From contig NZ_CP019067.1 in assembly GCF_001989615.1 (NCBI RefSeq), positions 2,170,001-2,234,000 of the forward strand: DNA of 64,000 nucleotides. Direction: 5' to 3'. The notes beneath the pieces are model-generated. The model did not search any database. It was not told where the DNA came from and was given only the letters and a program-made list of their open reading frames with translations. Source of the stretch: Halorientalis sp. IM1011. Lineage in GTDB: Archaea; Halobacteriota; Halobacteria; Halobacteriales; Haloarculaceae. The stretch's first letter is position 1; each line of letters begins with the position of its first letter. The position numbers were made by a program, and so were the translations under genes. This document shows, piece after piece, positions 45,214-53,585 of the stretch.

Positions 45214-46601
45214 CTCCGCAGGGCTTCGACGACATCTTCGACCGTGAACAGTCGCAGGTCGTCCCGTTCGGTCGCGGCTTCTTCGACCGAGGGCTTGAAC
45301 CCGCTGCGTGAGAAGAGCGCGTACTCTTCTCGTCGTTCGTTGCCCGTCTCGGGCGTCCACCTGAGTTCGTCGACGTGCGTCTGTAGTTTCGAGAACGCGT
45401 CGTATCCGAGTGGCGACTGCTGGAATTTACACTCACCGGCGATCAGTGTCTCACCCTGGGTCAGTCCGACAGCGTCCACCTCGTGGTCCTCGTACCACCA
45501 CTGGCCGGTCTCCGTGATCGTGTACTCGGGGTAGAGCGTCCGGAGTGCCGAACAACACAACTCCTCGAACGAGTGGCTCACGAAATCCGCCAGTTCTGGC
45601 TCGACGAGGATTTCGTAGGCGTCGGTCCCGAGTTCGTCGTACCGGTCGCTCGACCCGTAGACGAAGCGAAACCAGAAGCGAAAGAAGGGGTCCCGGATCC
45701 GGTAGTGACTTCGTTTGCTCCGCTCTTTCTGCTCGGTGATCGGGACGTGTCGGTCGACCAGTCGCAATCGAGACAGACGATCGAGGTACTTCGAGAGCTG
45801 ATTGTAGTCGATTCCCGTCGTCCCAGCGATTTCGTTTCGGCTCGTACTGCCACCCGCGATTGCTTCCAGAATCGAGAAGTACCGCGTCGGTTCCGTGAGC
45901 TCCATCCGGAGGACGTAGTCCGGTTCGTCGTGGAGCGTCCCGTGTCGCGAGAGGATCGTTCGCTGCACGTTCTCGTCGAGCGTCGCGTCCGGCGACACTT
46001 CTTCGAGATAGTACGGGACGCCACCGAACACCCCCCACGTACTCACCTGCTCGGCGGCGGTATACGATTCGTCGAAAAACTCCATCGCGGCGTCGAAGGG
46101 GAGCTGTCTGATATCGAGCTTCAGCGACGACCGGCCGTACAGCGGACTGTTACCGAGGAGTGCTGCCTCCTCCATCATGCTGATCGACGACCCGACTAGT
46201 ACGATCGTCGCTGCCGACTCGTCGAGTTCGTGATCGAACAGCGCCTGTAAGACGGACGGGAGGCTATCGTCCTGTTCGACGAGGTAGGGGAACTCGTCGA
46301 GGACGACGATGGCGTCCTGTTCGGCGAGATATCGAAGTACCTCCTCCCACTCCTCTCGTATCCGTTCCAGATCCGGGTAGGACTCCGCTGCAGTCTCGAC
46401 GAACTGTTGCAGCTGTAACGTACTCGTTTTCTGCCGTGCCTGGTAGATCACGGCGTCGTCGTACCCGTCGAGCGACTGTTTCAGGAGTTCCGTCTTGCCG
46501 AGCCGCCGTCGCCCGAACACCACCGCGAGTTCGGCGTCGTCCGACTCGTAGAGCGAACGGAGCCGTTCGAGTTCCACCGTCCGGTTCACGAACTCGACCA
46601 T
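45210..46601 (-). CDS. Archaeal ATPase with DUF234 nuclease-like C-terminus
   Basis: A 463-residue STAND/MNS-type ATPase. Walker A is GRRRLGKT (30-37), Walker B VVLDEFPYL (about 99-107), and a sensor region is VGSSISMMEE. A winged helix follows (RNEIAGTTGIDYNQLSKYLDRLSRL). The C-terminal DUF234 domain has HEVDAVGL and IAGECKF, resembling a PD-(D/E)xK nuclease core. Such genes are common, mobile and often patchy in archaea; defence or replication-linked roles have been suggested, none proven. Composition is less GC-rich than the neighbours. A triple repeat precedes it. Confidence 0.85.
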   Translation of the reverse strand: MVEFVNRTVELERLRSLYESDDAELAVVFGRRRLGKTELLKQSLDGYDDAVIYQARQKTSTLQLQQFVETAAESYPDLERIREEWEEVLRYLAEQDAIVVLDEFPYLVEQDDSLPSVLQALFDHELDESAATIVLVGSSISMMEEAALLGNSPLYGRSSLKLDIRQLPFDAAMEFFDESYTAAEQVSTWGVFGGVPYYLEEVSPDATLDENVQRTILSRHGTLHDEPDYVLRMELTEPTRYFSILEAIAGGSTSRNEIAGTTGIDYNQLSKYLDRLSRLRLVDRHVPITEQKERSKRSHYRIRDPFFRFWFRFVYGSSDRYDELGTDAYEILVEPELADFVSHSFEELCCSALRTLYPEYTITETGQWWYEDHEVDAVGLTQGETLIAGECKFQQSPLGYDAFSKLQTHVDELRWTPETGNERREEYALFSRSGFKPSVEEAATERDDLRLFTVEDVVEALRS

Positions 46602-46640
46602 GGGAACAGTTCGAGGTCCGGAACTATACTACTTTCCATA

Positions 46641-46685
46641 ATCGTACTCTGAAGTATGATACTCTCAAGTACGATACTCTGAATA
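46641..46685 (-). repeat. Three tandem 15-bp repeats upstream of the DUF234 ATPase
   Basis: Three head-to-tail units, 46641-46655, 46656-46670 and 46671-46685, share the consensus A-N-GATACTCTGAAGT with one to three changes each (the first has CGTACTCT). They lie between the SDR stop and the ATPase start, 40-84 bases upstream of that ATG. This fits a multi-site operator. The period (15 bp) is not a full helical multiple. Confidence 0.65.
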
Positions 46686-46688
46686 ATT

Positions 46689-47420
46689 TTACAGCCGCTG
46701 TTCCCACTCCTCGGCCGGCATCGATTCGCCGGTGACGCCGTCGGGCCCCTGTGCGAGCAGGCCCGTCGCGGCGTCGTTCATCACGTCGGGGTCGAGAATC
46801 TCCGCCCGTTCCGATTCGGGCAGGTGATCCCAGAACCCGGTGTCGACGCGACCGCCCGGATCGAGAGCGTTGGCGTTGATCCCGTACTCGTCGAGTTCCT
46901 TGGCCTGTGTTCGAGTCATCCCCTCCAGTGCCCACTTCGAGGTTACGTACGGTCCCCACCTGGCCGACCCGCGGCGACCCAGGCCCGAGGAGATGTTGAC
47001 GACGTTCCCGCGGCCGGCCTCGATCATCTCGGGGACGGCGTACTTCGAGCAGAGGAAGACGCCGGTGACGTTCACCTCCATGATCTGCCGGAAGTCCTCG
47101 GTATCCACGTCGTGGAGCAGTCGCCCCTCGTCGTACATGTTCAGGAGGCCGATGCCGGCGTTGTTCACGAGGCCGGTGACCGAGCCGAACTCGTCGACCG
47201 TCGTGGCGACGACGTCACGGACCGCGGCCTCGTCGGTGATATCGGCAGGGGCGACGTGTATCTCACCGTCGCCCGCGTCGGCGACCGCTTGCAGGTCGGA
47301 CTCGCTCCGGGCGGTGATCGTGACGGATGCGCCTTCACGGGCGAATCGTTTCGCCATCGACGCGCCGAGTCCACGGCTCGCACCGGTGACGATCACGACT
47401 TCGTCATCGAGCGTCGTCAT
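46689..47420 (-). CDS. SDR-family oxidoreductase
   Basis: A 243-residue short-chain dehydrogenase/reductase. TGASRGLG is the cofactor loop, followed by NNAGIG, the Ser in VVNISSGLGRRG, and WGPYVTSKWA (YxxxK). The C-terminus DPGGRVDTGFWDHLPESER is typical of FabG-like enzymes. The substrate is unknown. The start is the ATG at 47420 (MTTLDDEV). Its direction makes it precede the DUF234 ATPase, but the repeat-rich gap suggests separate control. Confidence 0.9.
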   Translation of the reverse strand: MTTLDDEVVIVTGASRGLGASMAKRFAREGASVTITARSESDLQAVADAGDGEIHVAPADITDEAAVRDVVATTVDEFGSVTGLVNNAGIGLLNMYDEGRLLHDVDTEDFRQIMEVNVTGVFLCSKYAVPEMIEAGRGNVVNISSGLGRRGSARWGPYVTSKWALEGMTRTQAKELDEYGINANALDPGGRVDTGFWDHLPESERAEILDPDVMNDAATGLLAQGPDGVTGESMPAEEWEQRL

Positions 47421-47541
47421 GGGTGGAGATGCACCCACGCGCGGGTAAAGCTACCTCCCACTGGACGACGCTCTCGTGTCAAATCGCGCTTCGAGTTCGT
47501 CCAACGAGAACGCTCATCGTGATCGAGTCGTATCTGAGGGT

Positions 47542-47802
47542 ATGGAAGTCACGGTGTACGGGCAACTCCGCGGGGCGACCGGCGAGAAGACCGTCGCGGT
47601 CGAGTTCGAGGGCGGGACTGTCCGGGAGGCCGTCCTCGCGTTCGTGACGGCGTACCCACAGACCGAACGGCACCTCGTTCGGGACGACGGGGAGATCGAG
47701 CCGAGTGTTCGGATCGCCGTCGACGGCGAGCGGAACGAACTCGACGATCGGTGTCCGCCGGACGCGTCGATCAGTATCCACCCGCCGATGCAGGGTGGGT
47801 GA
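47542..47802 (+). CDS. MoaD/ThiS/SAMP-type ubiquitin-like protein
   Basis: An 86-residue beta-grasp protein (MEVTVYGQLRGATGEKTV) that ends in the diglycine PPMQGG needed for activation by an E1-like enzyme. It could donate sulfur for molybdopterin (MoaD), modify proteins (SAMP), or both, as known haloarchaeal SAMPs do. Nearby MobA and formate dehydrogenase genes favour molybdopterin supply. It is convergent with the acetamidase gene, five bases apart. The ATG at 47542 gives the standard length; an in-frame extension to 47476 is unlikely. Confidence 0.85.
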   Translation: MEVTVYGQLRGATGEKTVAVEFEGGTVREAVLAFVTAYPQTERHLVRDDGEIEPSVRIAVDGERNELDDRCPPDASISIHPPMQGG

Positions 47803-47807
47803 CAGCC

Positions 47808-49112
47808 TCAGAGTCCGTACTGTTCGCGCACGAGGTGGGCCATCCCGCGCTCTTCGAGTGTCGCCATCGGTGCCAGCATGGTCAGTTGTACGACGCCGGG
47901 GAGTCGCCCGATCTCGACGCCACCCGTGAACGTACAGCGGGTCCGAACCTCGCCTTCGCTCATGTCGAGCAACTTGCCCGCCCGGTCGAAGGCGTTCTCG
48001 GTCGCCTCGTTGATCGTCGCGCCGGACCCGACGACCTGGATCGGTCCCATGTCGGTCTCGACGTCGACCCCGTATTCTTCGCCGAGGGCCTCGCCGCGCT
48101 CGACGTCCTCGTCGCTGTAGGGCTCGCTGATGTGTGGGAGGTCCTCCGCGTTGGGGAGCAAGACCGGGCCGTCGATGTCGAGGTCTTCGATCAGTTCGAC
48201 CTCGAACTCGGTGTAGCCGCTCACGTCGGTCGTGTGCAAGGCGAGTTCGCCGTCGCCCTGGTTCGCGTGCATGTCGCCGACGTAGATCCCGCCGCCCTCG
48301 ACTTTCACCGGACAGAGCAGGATGGACCCCTCTCGTACGGCGTTGATGTCCATGTGGCCGTCCGTTCGCTGGGCGAGTTCCGCCTCGTCTTCGAGCCCCC
48401 AGTCGTGGCCCGCACCGATGAGGAACTGTCCGAAGTCCCCGGCGTTGTGGGAGTCGGGCATCTCGATCGGTGGCGTCGTGCCGATGTTGCCGACGAACGG
48501 CCGCAGGTGGCCGAGCGTTCCGGGCATCTCGGACGGTTCGTACAGCAAGATCGGGTGCTGGCGGGAGTTCTCCGGGAGCGCGCTCGCCTCGTCGGCCCGT
48601 TCGGCGAGGTCGTGGGCTGCCTCTGCATCGACCGTGATCCCGACCTCGCGGTCGTCGTCGAAGACGGTCGTGATGCCGTACTCGAAGGCGAACGAGGAGG
48701 CGTTCGCGCCGCAGTTCGCACAGCGGATCGCGTCTTCCCCAGTGCCCTCGACGACACTCTCGGGCCACTCGATGCCACACTCCGGGCACTTGTGGTCGAC
48801 GAACGGATCGTCGCCGAAGGCGTCCTCCAGTTCGTCCATCGAGCCGGTACTGGTCGCGACGCTCGTGACCTCGATGTCACGGATCTTGATGGCGATCGCG
48901 TCGCCAACCTCTGCCCCCTCGACGGCGATGGGTTTGGTCACCTCGTGTCCGCCCCGGAACTCCGGTGTGATCATCGGCCCCCAGCACGCCGGGGGTGTGT
49001 GCGTCCTGACACGACCGCCGTCCGCGACGGTCCCTGCCCACTCCTGCTCGGGCCCGACCAGCCCGAGGGTGTACTCGTCCACGTCCAGTTCTCGTTCGAT
49101 CTGTTCGGACAT
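47808..49112 (-). CDS. Acetamidase/formamidase-family enzyme with zinc-ribbon insert
   Basis: Hydrolyses a short amide to acid plus ammonia. 434 residues. Family marks include GDMHANQGDGE, CWGPMITPEFRGG and EIGRLPGVVQLTMLAP. An insert with Cys109-x2-Cys112 and Cys131-x2-Cys134 (CPEC, CANC) looks like a zinc ribbon and is absent from the two other homologues here. It is divergent from a BCCT transporter, which may be co-regulated. Substrate preference (acetamide, formamide or other) is not readable. Confidence 0.85.
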   Translation of the reverse strand: MSEQIERELDVDEYTLGLVGPEQEWAGTVADGGRVRTHTPPACWGPMITPEFRGGHEVTKPIAVEGAEVGDAIAIKIRDIEVTSVATSTGSMDELEDAFGDDPFVDHKCPECGIEWPESVVEGTGEDAIRCANCGANASSFAFEYGITTVFDDDREVGITVDAEAAHDLAERADEASALPENSRQHPILLYEPSEMPGTLGHLRPFVGNIGTTPPIEMPDSHNAGDFGQFLIGAGHDWGLEDEAELAQRTDGHMDINAVREGSILLCPVKVEGGGIYVGDMHANQGDGELALHTTDVSGYTEFEVELIEDLDIDGPVLLPNAEDLPHISEPYSDEDVERGEALGEEYGVDVETDMGPIQVVGSGATINEATENAFDRAGKLLDMSEGEVRTRCTFTGGVEIGRLPGVVQLTMLAPMATLEERGMAHLVREQYGL

Positions 49113-49169
49113 TGTACGGGATGTACGTTAACGATGGGCATAAAGATAGCCCGACGTGTTACGAGGGGA

Positions 49170-49220
49170 GGTGTGTGGTCGTCTCCCATATTGGGGGTCG
49201 AGTCCCAACATTGAACCCTC
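49170..49220. promoter_or_regulatory. Repeated TCCCA-ATTG motif between acetamidase and BCCT
   Basis: In the 186-bp divergent gap, two similar units, TCCCATATTG and TCCCAACATTG, lie 10-12 bases apart. They could bind a regulator shared by both genes. No other structure was seen in this gap. Confidence 0.3.
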
Positions 49221-49298
49221 GCTAGGGGTGGGGTACCGATTAGATGATGGCAACGTCGCAACAGAGCACCACGCCGGTCGAACCCATCCGCTGAATAC

Positions 49299-50915
49299 AT
49301 GAGTCTGGTACAGCAGGCCCTGGAGGAGACGGACTCGGCGATATTTTTCGGATCACTCTCGTTGATCCTCGCGATAACGGCAGTGATCATCGTCTGGCCG
49401 GACGCGACTGCCACACAGCTGGCGACCATCAACGCCTACGTCGTCTCGAATTTCAGCTGGTTGTTCCTCTGGCTGGTCTTTCTCTCCTTCGTATTCCTGA
49501 TGTACGTCTTACTCGGCCCGTGGGGGAACATCAGGCTGGGTGACCCGGACGAAGAGCCCGCGTTCTCCTACCCCGGCTATCTCGTGATGATCTTCACTGC
49601 GGGGCTGTCGTCCGGCGGCCTCGAGTACTGGGGGCCGGTGGAACCGCTGGTCCACTACCAGACCGCCCCGCCGTTCGTCGGGTCCAGTCCGGAGGGGTGG
49701 GCGGGGATGGTGAGTGCACTCCAGTACGCGATCTTCCACTACGGGACCTCGGCGTGGGCCGGGTACGTGGTCTTCGGCATCGCCGTCTCGTACTTCGCGT
49801 ATCGCAAAGACATGCCCTTCCGTCCCGCCGTCATCCTCGCTCCGTTCGTCGGCACCGACAACGTCGACGGCTGGATGGGAAAGGCGGTCGACACGCTGGC
49901 CGTGGTCGTCTCGGTGAGCGGAATCACCATCTCCTTCGGACTCGGCGTCGACCAGTTCTTCGCCGGCCTTGCCTACAACTGGGGCGTCCAGGTCGGCGCA
50001 CTCGGGGAAGTCCTGTTCATCCTCCTCATCACGGGCCTGTTCCTGCTGTCCGTTACGGCCGGGATCCAGGAGGGGATCCAGCGGTTCGCGAACCTGAACG
50101 TGGTCCTCCTGCTGGTCCTCATGACGGCAGCGCTGGCCTTTGGCCCCCTGTCCTTCCTGCTGAATCTGGGGACGCAGGCGCTCCAGGGGTACGTGACCGA
50201 CTTCGTCGGGATGAGCCTGTACTTCACGCCGGAGGCCAGCGGCTGGTTCGGCTCCTGGACGGTGTTTTTCTGGGCGTGGTGGCTCACGTTCGCGCCCATG
50301 GTCGGCGTGTTCATGGCCCGGATCTCCCGCGGGCGGACGCTCCGCCAGCTCGTGTTCGCCGGCATTCTCGGCTCCTTTGCACTCACCGTCCCCTGGTACG
50401 TCGCGACCGGCGGCTCGGCACTCTGGCTACAGACGACCGGACAGGCCGACCTGCTGGCCGTGTACTCCGATGTCGGCCTCGCCGGCGTCAGCTTCGCCCT
50501 GTTCGATCAGTTGCTGCCCTTCGCCGATCTGTTCTCCGCGATCCTGCTGGGACTCGTGTTGAGCTTCCTCATCACGACGCTCGATTCGGCGACCTTTAGC
50601 TTCTCCATGATCGCGAACGAGGGCGAACCGTCACCGTCGACTCTCAACCGGATCACGTGGGGGCTGGTCCTGGGATTCCTGACCATCGCACTCACTCTCG
50701 CCGGTGGGATCTCCGTCCTCCGCTCGTTCACCGTCCTCGCCGGAATCCCGGCCGCGATACTGTGCCTGATCGCGCTGGTCGGCATGGTCGTGCAACTCGA
50801 ACGCCACGCCCCCGTGTTGCTGGATGAGTCTCAGTACCCGGACACCGACATCGCATCGAGCGTTCGACGGAAATTACCGGACCGGGTGGCGGAGAACCAA
50901 CCGACGGACGACTGA
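49299..50915 (+). CDS. BCCT-family transporter
   Basis: Sodium- or proton-coupled importer of betaine, choline, carnitine or a similar compound. 538 residues, twelve expected membrane segments. Typical stretches are GGLEYWGPVEPLVHY, FHYGTSAWAGYV, VSGITISFGLGVDQF and WWLTFAPMVGVFMARISRGRT, which follow the BCCT pattern including the Trp-rich TM8 region. In a salt-loving archaeon an osmolyte is the default substrate. Placement against an acetamidase gene makes an amide-like or nitrogen substrate possible. Confidence 0.92.
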   Translation: MSLVQQALEETDSAIFFGSLSLILAITAVIIVWPDATATQLATINAYVVSNFSWLFLWLVFLSFVFLMYVLLGPWGNIRLGDPDEEPAFSYPGYLVMIFTAGLSSGGLEYWGPVEPLVHYQTAPPFVGSSPEGWAGMVSALQYAIFHYGTSAWAGYVVFGIAVSYFAYRKDMPFRPAVILAPFVGTDNVDGWMGKAVDTLAVVVSVSGITISFGLGVDQFFAGLAYNWGVQVGALGEVLFILLITGLFLLSVTAGIQEGIQRFANLNVVLLLVLMTAALAFGPLSFLLNLGTQALQGYVTDFVGMSLYFTPEASGWFGSWTVFFWAWWLTFAPMVGVFMARISRGRTLRQLVFAGILGSFALTVPWYVATGGSALWLQTTGQADLLAVYSDVGLAGVSFALFDQLLPFADLFSAILLGLVLSFLITTLDSATFSFSMIANEGEPSPSTLNRITWGLVLGFLTIALTLAGGISVLRSFTVLAGIPAAILCLIALVGMVVQLERHAPVLLDESQYPDTDIASSVRRKLPDRVAENQPTDD

Positions 50916-51076
50916 CGCCGGAAGCTGGTCGTCGCGTCCCTCGTGCCAGTATCGATCGGTCACCGGCGACGATCTTCGCCCGCTCTCTCGGAACCGCGAA
51001 TATGATCGACTAGCTGAACAAACAGCCAGCCGACCTGAGACACCCTTTTGTCCGGCACTGGCCTGCCTGTGACTAG

Positions 51077-52837
51077 ATGCCACGACCGACACCGGACACC
51101 ATCCTCCGGGTCGACCTCACAGATCGAACCTGTGTCCGTGACCCCGTCCCAGAGACGTGGCGACGACGGTACATCGGTGGCAAAGGGCTCGGAGCTCGGT
51201 ATCTGTACGCGGAACTCGATTCCGGAACCGAACCCCTGGGCCGGGAGAACCGCCTGTGTTTCATGCTCGGGCCGCTGACGGGATATCTCCCGGGGGAGCA
51301 GCGGTACGCAGTCGTCACCAAGTCTCCGTTGACGGGTGCCTTCCTCGATTCCTACGCCGGTGGGACCTTCCCCGGCGCACTCGCGGGTGCACTCGGAGAC
51401 CACGTCGGGGTGGTGGTGACTGGCAGTGCGGACGAGCCGGTCTGTCTCGTCGTCGAGGACGCCAGTGTACACCTCGAACCGGCCGCGGACCTGTGGGGTG
51501 CCGATACCAGTGAGACGTGTGCGGCGTTTCCCGACGCGTCGGTCGCCTGTATCGGCCCGGCAGGCGAACGTCGGGTCCGATATGCGACCGTCGCGTCCGA
51601 CGGTGGCGACCACCAGGCGGGCCGCGGCGGGGCCGGCGCGGTCATGGGGAGCAAACGACTGAAAGCGATCGTCGCTCGCGGTGACCCACCGTCGGGGCTC
51701 GCGGACCTCCGTGCGGCCTACACGGATCGGTTCGCCGAGGACGCGGTCGGCCGCTGGCAGGCCGCGAGCGAGACGCTCGAATCGGTCGACTTCGCCGACG
51801 AGATCGGCGGGCTCGCGACGCGAGGCTGGGAAGCGAGTCGCTTCGAGGGACTGTCCGACATCGGTATCGAAGCCGCCCGTGGGGTCGCCACCGAGCGCGA
51901 GCGCGACGACGAGTCGATTCCCGGGGGCTTCAGAGTCGAGACCGAGGACGGCGACAGCGTCCCCAGGGGTGCCACCCAGATGACCCTCGGCGCCACGCTG
52001 GGGGTCGAGGAGTTCGACGCCGTGGTGACACTCGGCGACGCCTGTGACCGTCTCGGACTGGACGTCATCAGTGCCGGGAACGCGGTGGCGTGGGCGATGC
52101 TCGCCGCGCGGGAGGGGGTCATCGACCGCGACCTCGCGTTCGGCGATGCGGAGGCGGCCCGCGAACTGCTCGGCGAGATCGCGACCAGACGGACCCCGCT
52201 CGGCGATATCCTCGCACTCGGCGTCAGGTCTGCCGCGGCGGAACTCGGCGCTCGCGACCGTATCCCGCACGTCAAGGGACTGGAAGTGCCGTCCTACGAC
52301 CCGCGTGCCGCGGCGAGTATGGCGCTCGCCTACGCCACGAGCGACAGGGGTGCCTGTCACCGTCGAAGTCGGCCGATCGAACGCGAACCGTTCGCTGGTA
52401 GAGACTGGGCCCCCGAGCGCGCTGCAGCGGCCGTGATCGCCGAGCAGAACACGAGTTCGGTGCGCTGGAGTCTCGTCGCCGACGACTTCGTCGGTGCCGT
52501 GTTCGAGGACCTGGGGGCCGAGTGGCTCGAGGCCGTCGGTGCGCCCGTTCCCGAGGACCTGTCGCTCGCCGGTGAGCGCATCTGGACGCTCACTCGACTG
52601 TTCAATCTCCGGGAGGGATTCACCCGCGACGACGACGCACTTCCCGAGGTCTTCACGGAACCAGTCGATGCGGAGACGGCACGACCGATCGAGCCCGCGA
52701 CGTTCGAGCGGATGCTCGACGCGTACTACGAACTGCGCGGGTGGGATGCGGACGGCCGTCCGACGATCGAGACGCTGGCGCGACTGGACCTGCTGGATGT
52801 CGTCGACGACGAGACGCCCGTCGACCCGGACCGATAG
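51077..52837 (+). CDS. Aldehyde:ferredoxin oxidoreductase homologue lacking cluster cysteines
   Basis: Tungstopterin-enzyme family, 586 residues. Conserved parts are GGKGLGARYLY (about 34-44), GRGGAGAVMGSKRLKAI (182-198), CDRLGLDVIS (323-332), VKGLEVPSYDPR (399-410) and RGACHRRSRP (424-433). The CxxCPxxC motif normally found near residues 280-300 is missing, as no Cys occurs between 159 and 322. The position of the fourth cluster Cys (DSLGLC-type) reads DDFVGAVF. The protein may thus bind pterin without a 4Fe-4S cluster. Electron exit would have to differ, or the enzyme may do non-redox chemistry. Context: between BCCT and the formate dehydrogenase. Confidence 0.82.
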   Translation: MPRPTPDTILRVDLTDRTCVRDPVPETWRRRYIGGKGLGARYLYAELDSGTEPLGRENRLCFMLGPLTGYLPGEQRYAVVTKSPLTGAFLDSYAGGTFPGALAGALGDHVGVVVTGSADEPVCLVVEDASVHLEPAADLWGADTSETCAAFPDASVACIGPAGERRVRYATVASDGGDHQAGRGGAGAVMGSKRLKAIVARGDPPSGLADLRAAYTDRFAEDAVGRWQAASETLESVDFADEIGGLATRGWEASRFEGLSDIGIEAARGVATERERDDESIPGGFRVETEDGDSVPRGATQMTLGATLGVEEFDAVVTLGDACDRLGLDVISAGNAVAWAMLAAREGVIDRDLAFGDAEAARELLGEIATRRTPLGDILALGVRSAAAELGARDRIPHVKGLEVPSYDPRAAASMALAYATSDRGACHRRSRPIEREPFAGRDWAPERAAAAVIAEQNTSSVRWSLVADDFVGAVFEDLGAEWLEAVGAPVPEDLSLAGERIWTLTRLFNLREGFTRDDDALPEVFTEPVDAETARPIEPATFERMLDAYYELRGWDADGRPTIETLARLDLLDVVDDETPVDPDR

Positions 52838-52851
52838 CCGTCGTGGGAAAT

Positions 52852-53409
52852 TTACGATTTCCACAACCGCCACAGCGCCATGTAGAGCGTCCAGCAATCA
52901 CAGTCGAGGCGCTCGGCAAGCTCGCGGCAGGTGTCGAGATACCGCTCGTACTCCCGGACCGACGGCGGGTTCGGATAGGGGGCCGAGAGTTCGTCGGCCT
53001 CCTCCAGCACCGTCCACTCTCGCTCGCCGATCACGATGGCCGTCTCCGGGTCGACGAACTGGAGAAACGCGGACGCGACCGGTACGTCCACGCCAGCGAG
53101 GTCGGTGAGTCGCTCGATGGCTGCCGTGTCCTCGGCCGCGGAAACGGCGTCGTCGATGACCGCGCGAACGGTCTCGAACTCGTTGGTGGCGAACTGATCT
53201 TCGATCCGCTGGCGTTCCTCGTGCGGGACCTCCCCGAGAAAGCGCCGATAGTACCACCTGACGACCCACTCCGCGTCGCGCCACCCGTACGACCCCGTCC
53301 GGAACATTTCCGGGAAGATATCGATCCCCTCCTGCTCGACCGGATAGAGGGGCTCTCTCGCCCGGTACTCTGCTGACTTGGATTCGACGACCGAGCGGGT
53401 CAGTTCCAT
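52852..53409 (-). CDS. Uncharacterised protein, possibly helix-hairpin-helix type
   Basis: A 185-residue mostly helical protein. It has an aromatic segment WRDAEWVVRWYYRRFLGE. A stretch IERLTDLAGVDVPVASAFLQFVDPE recalls the helix-hairpin-helix and following part of DNA-glycosylase-like proteins. The catalytic Lys/Asp cannot be assigned. The C-terminus is rich in Trp and Cys (CDCWTLYMALWRLWKS). The start is the ATG at 53409. It lies between the AOR-like and formate dehydrogenase genes, facing away from the latter. The function is unknown. Confidence 0.6.
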   Translation of the reverse strand: MELTRSVVESKSAEYRAREPLYPVEQEGIDIFPEMFRTGSYGWRDAEWVVRWYYRRFLGEVPHEERQRIEDQFATNEFETVRAVIDDAVSAAEDTAAIERLTDLAGVDVPVASAFLQFVDPETAIVIGEREWTVLEEADELSAPYPNPPSVREYERYLDTCRELAERLDCDCWTLYMALWRLWKS

Positions 53410-53501
53410 GGTAGACGGTCGTCGTCCGCACCCCTGTGTGTTGTGCTCGCTGGCGTGTCGTACCCGCTCGCTCCCATATTTCGCCTGGAACGTCTCCACG
53501 T

Positions 53502-53568
53502 GTGTTAAAAACACTCATGCACGTGCGCCGGTTCTTTCATCGTATACACCGCGGCCGTCGAGCCGCGG
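53502..53568 (+). promoter_or_regulatory. Leader dyads before the formate dehydrogenase gene
   Basis: Two dyads lie in the leader: GTGTT-AAA-AACAC (about 53502-53514), and a 7-bp GC stem CCGCGGC/GCCGCGG with a 6-base loop (about 53549-53568) that ends some 18 bases before the start. They may be operator and leader hairpin. Confidence 0.35.
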
Positions 53569-53585
53569 AATACGGGGCTCCAACC

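Noticed and set aside
46641-46685. CRISPR-like repeat
   Set aside because: The three 15-bp units are directly tandem without spacers and no cas genes are near, so they are not a CRISPR array.
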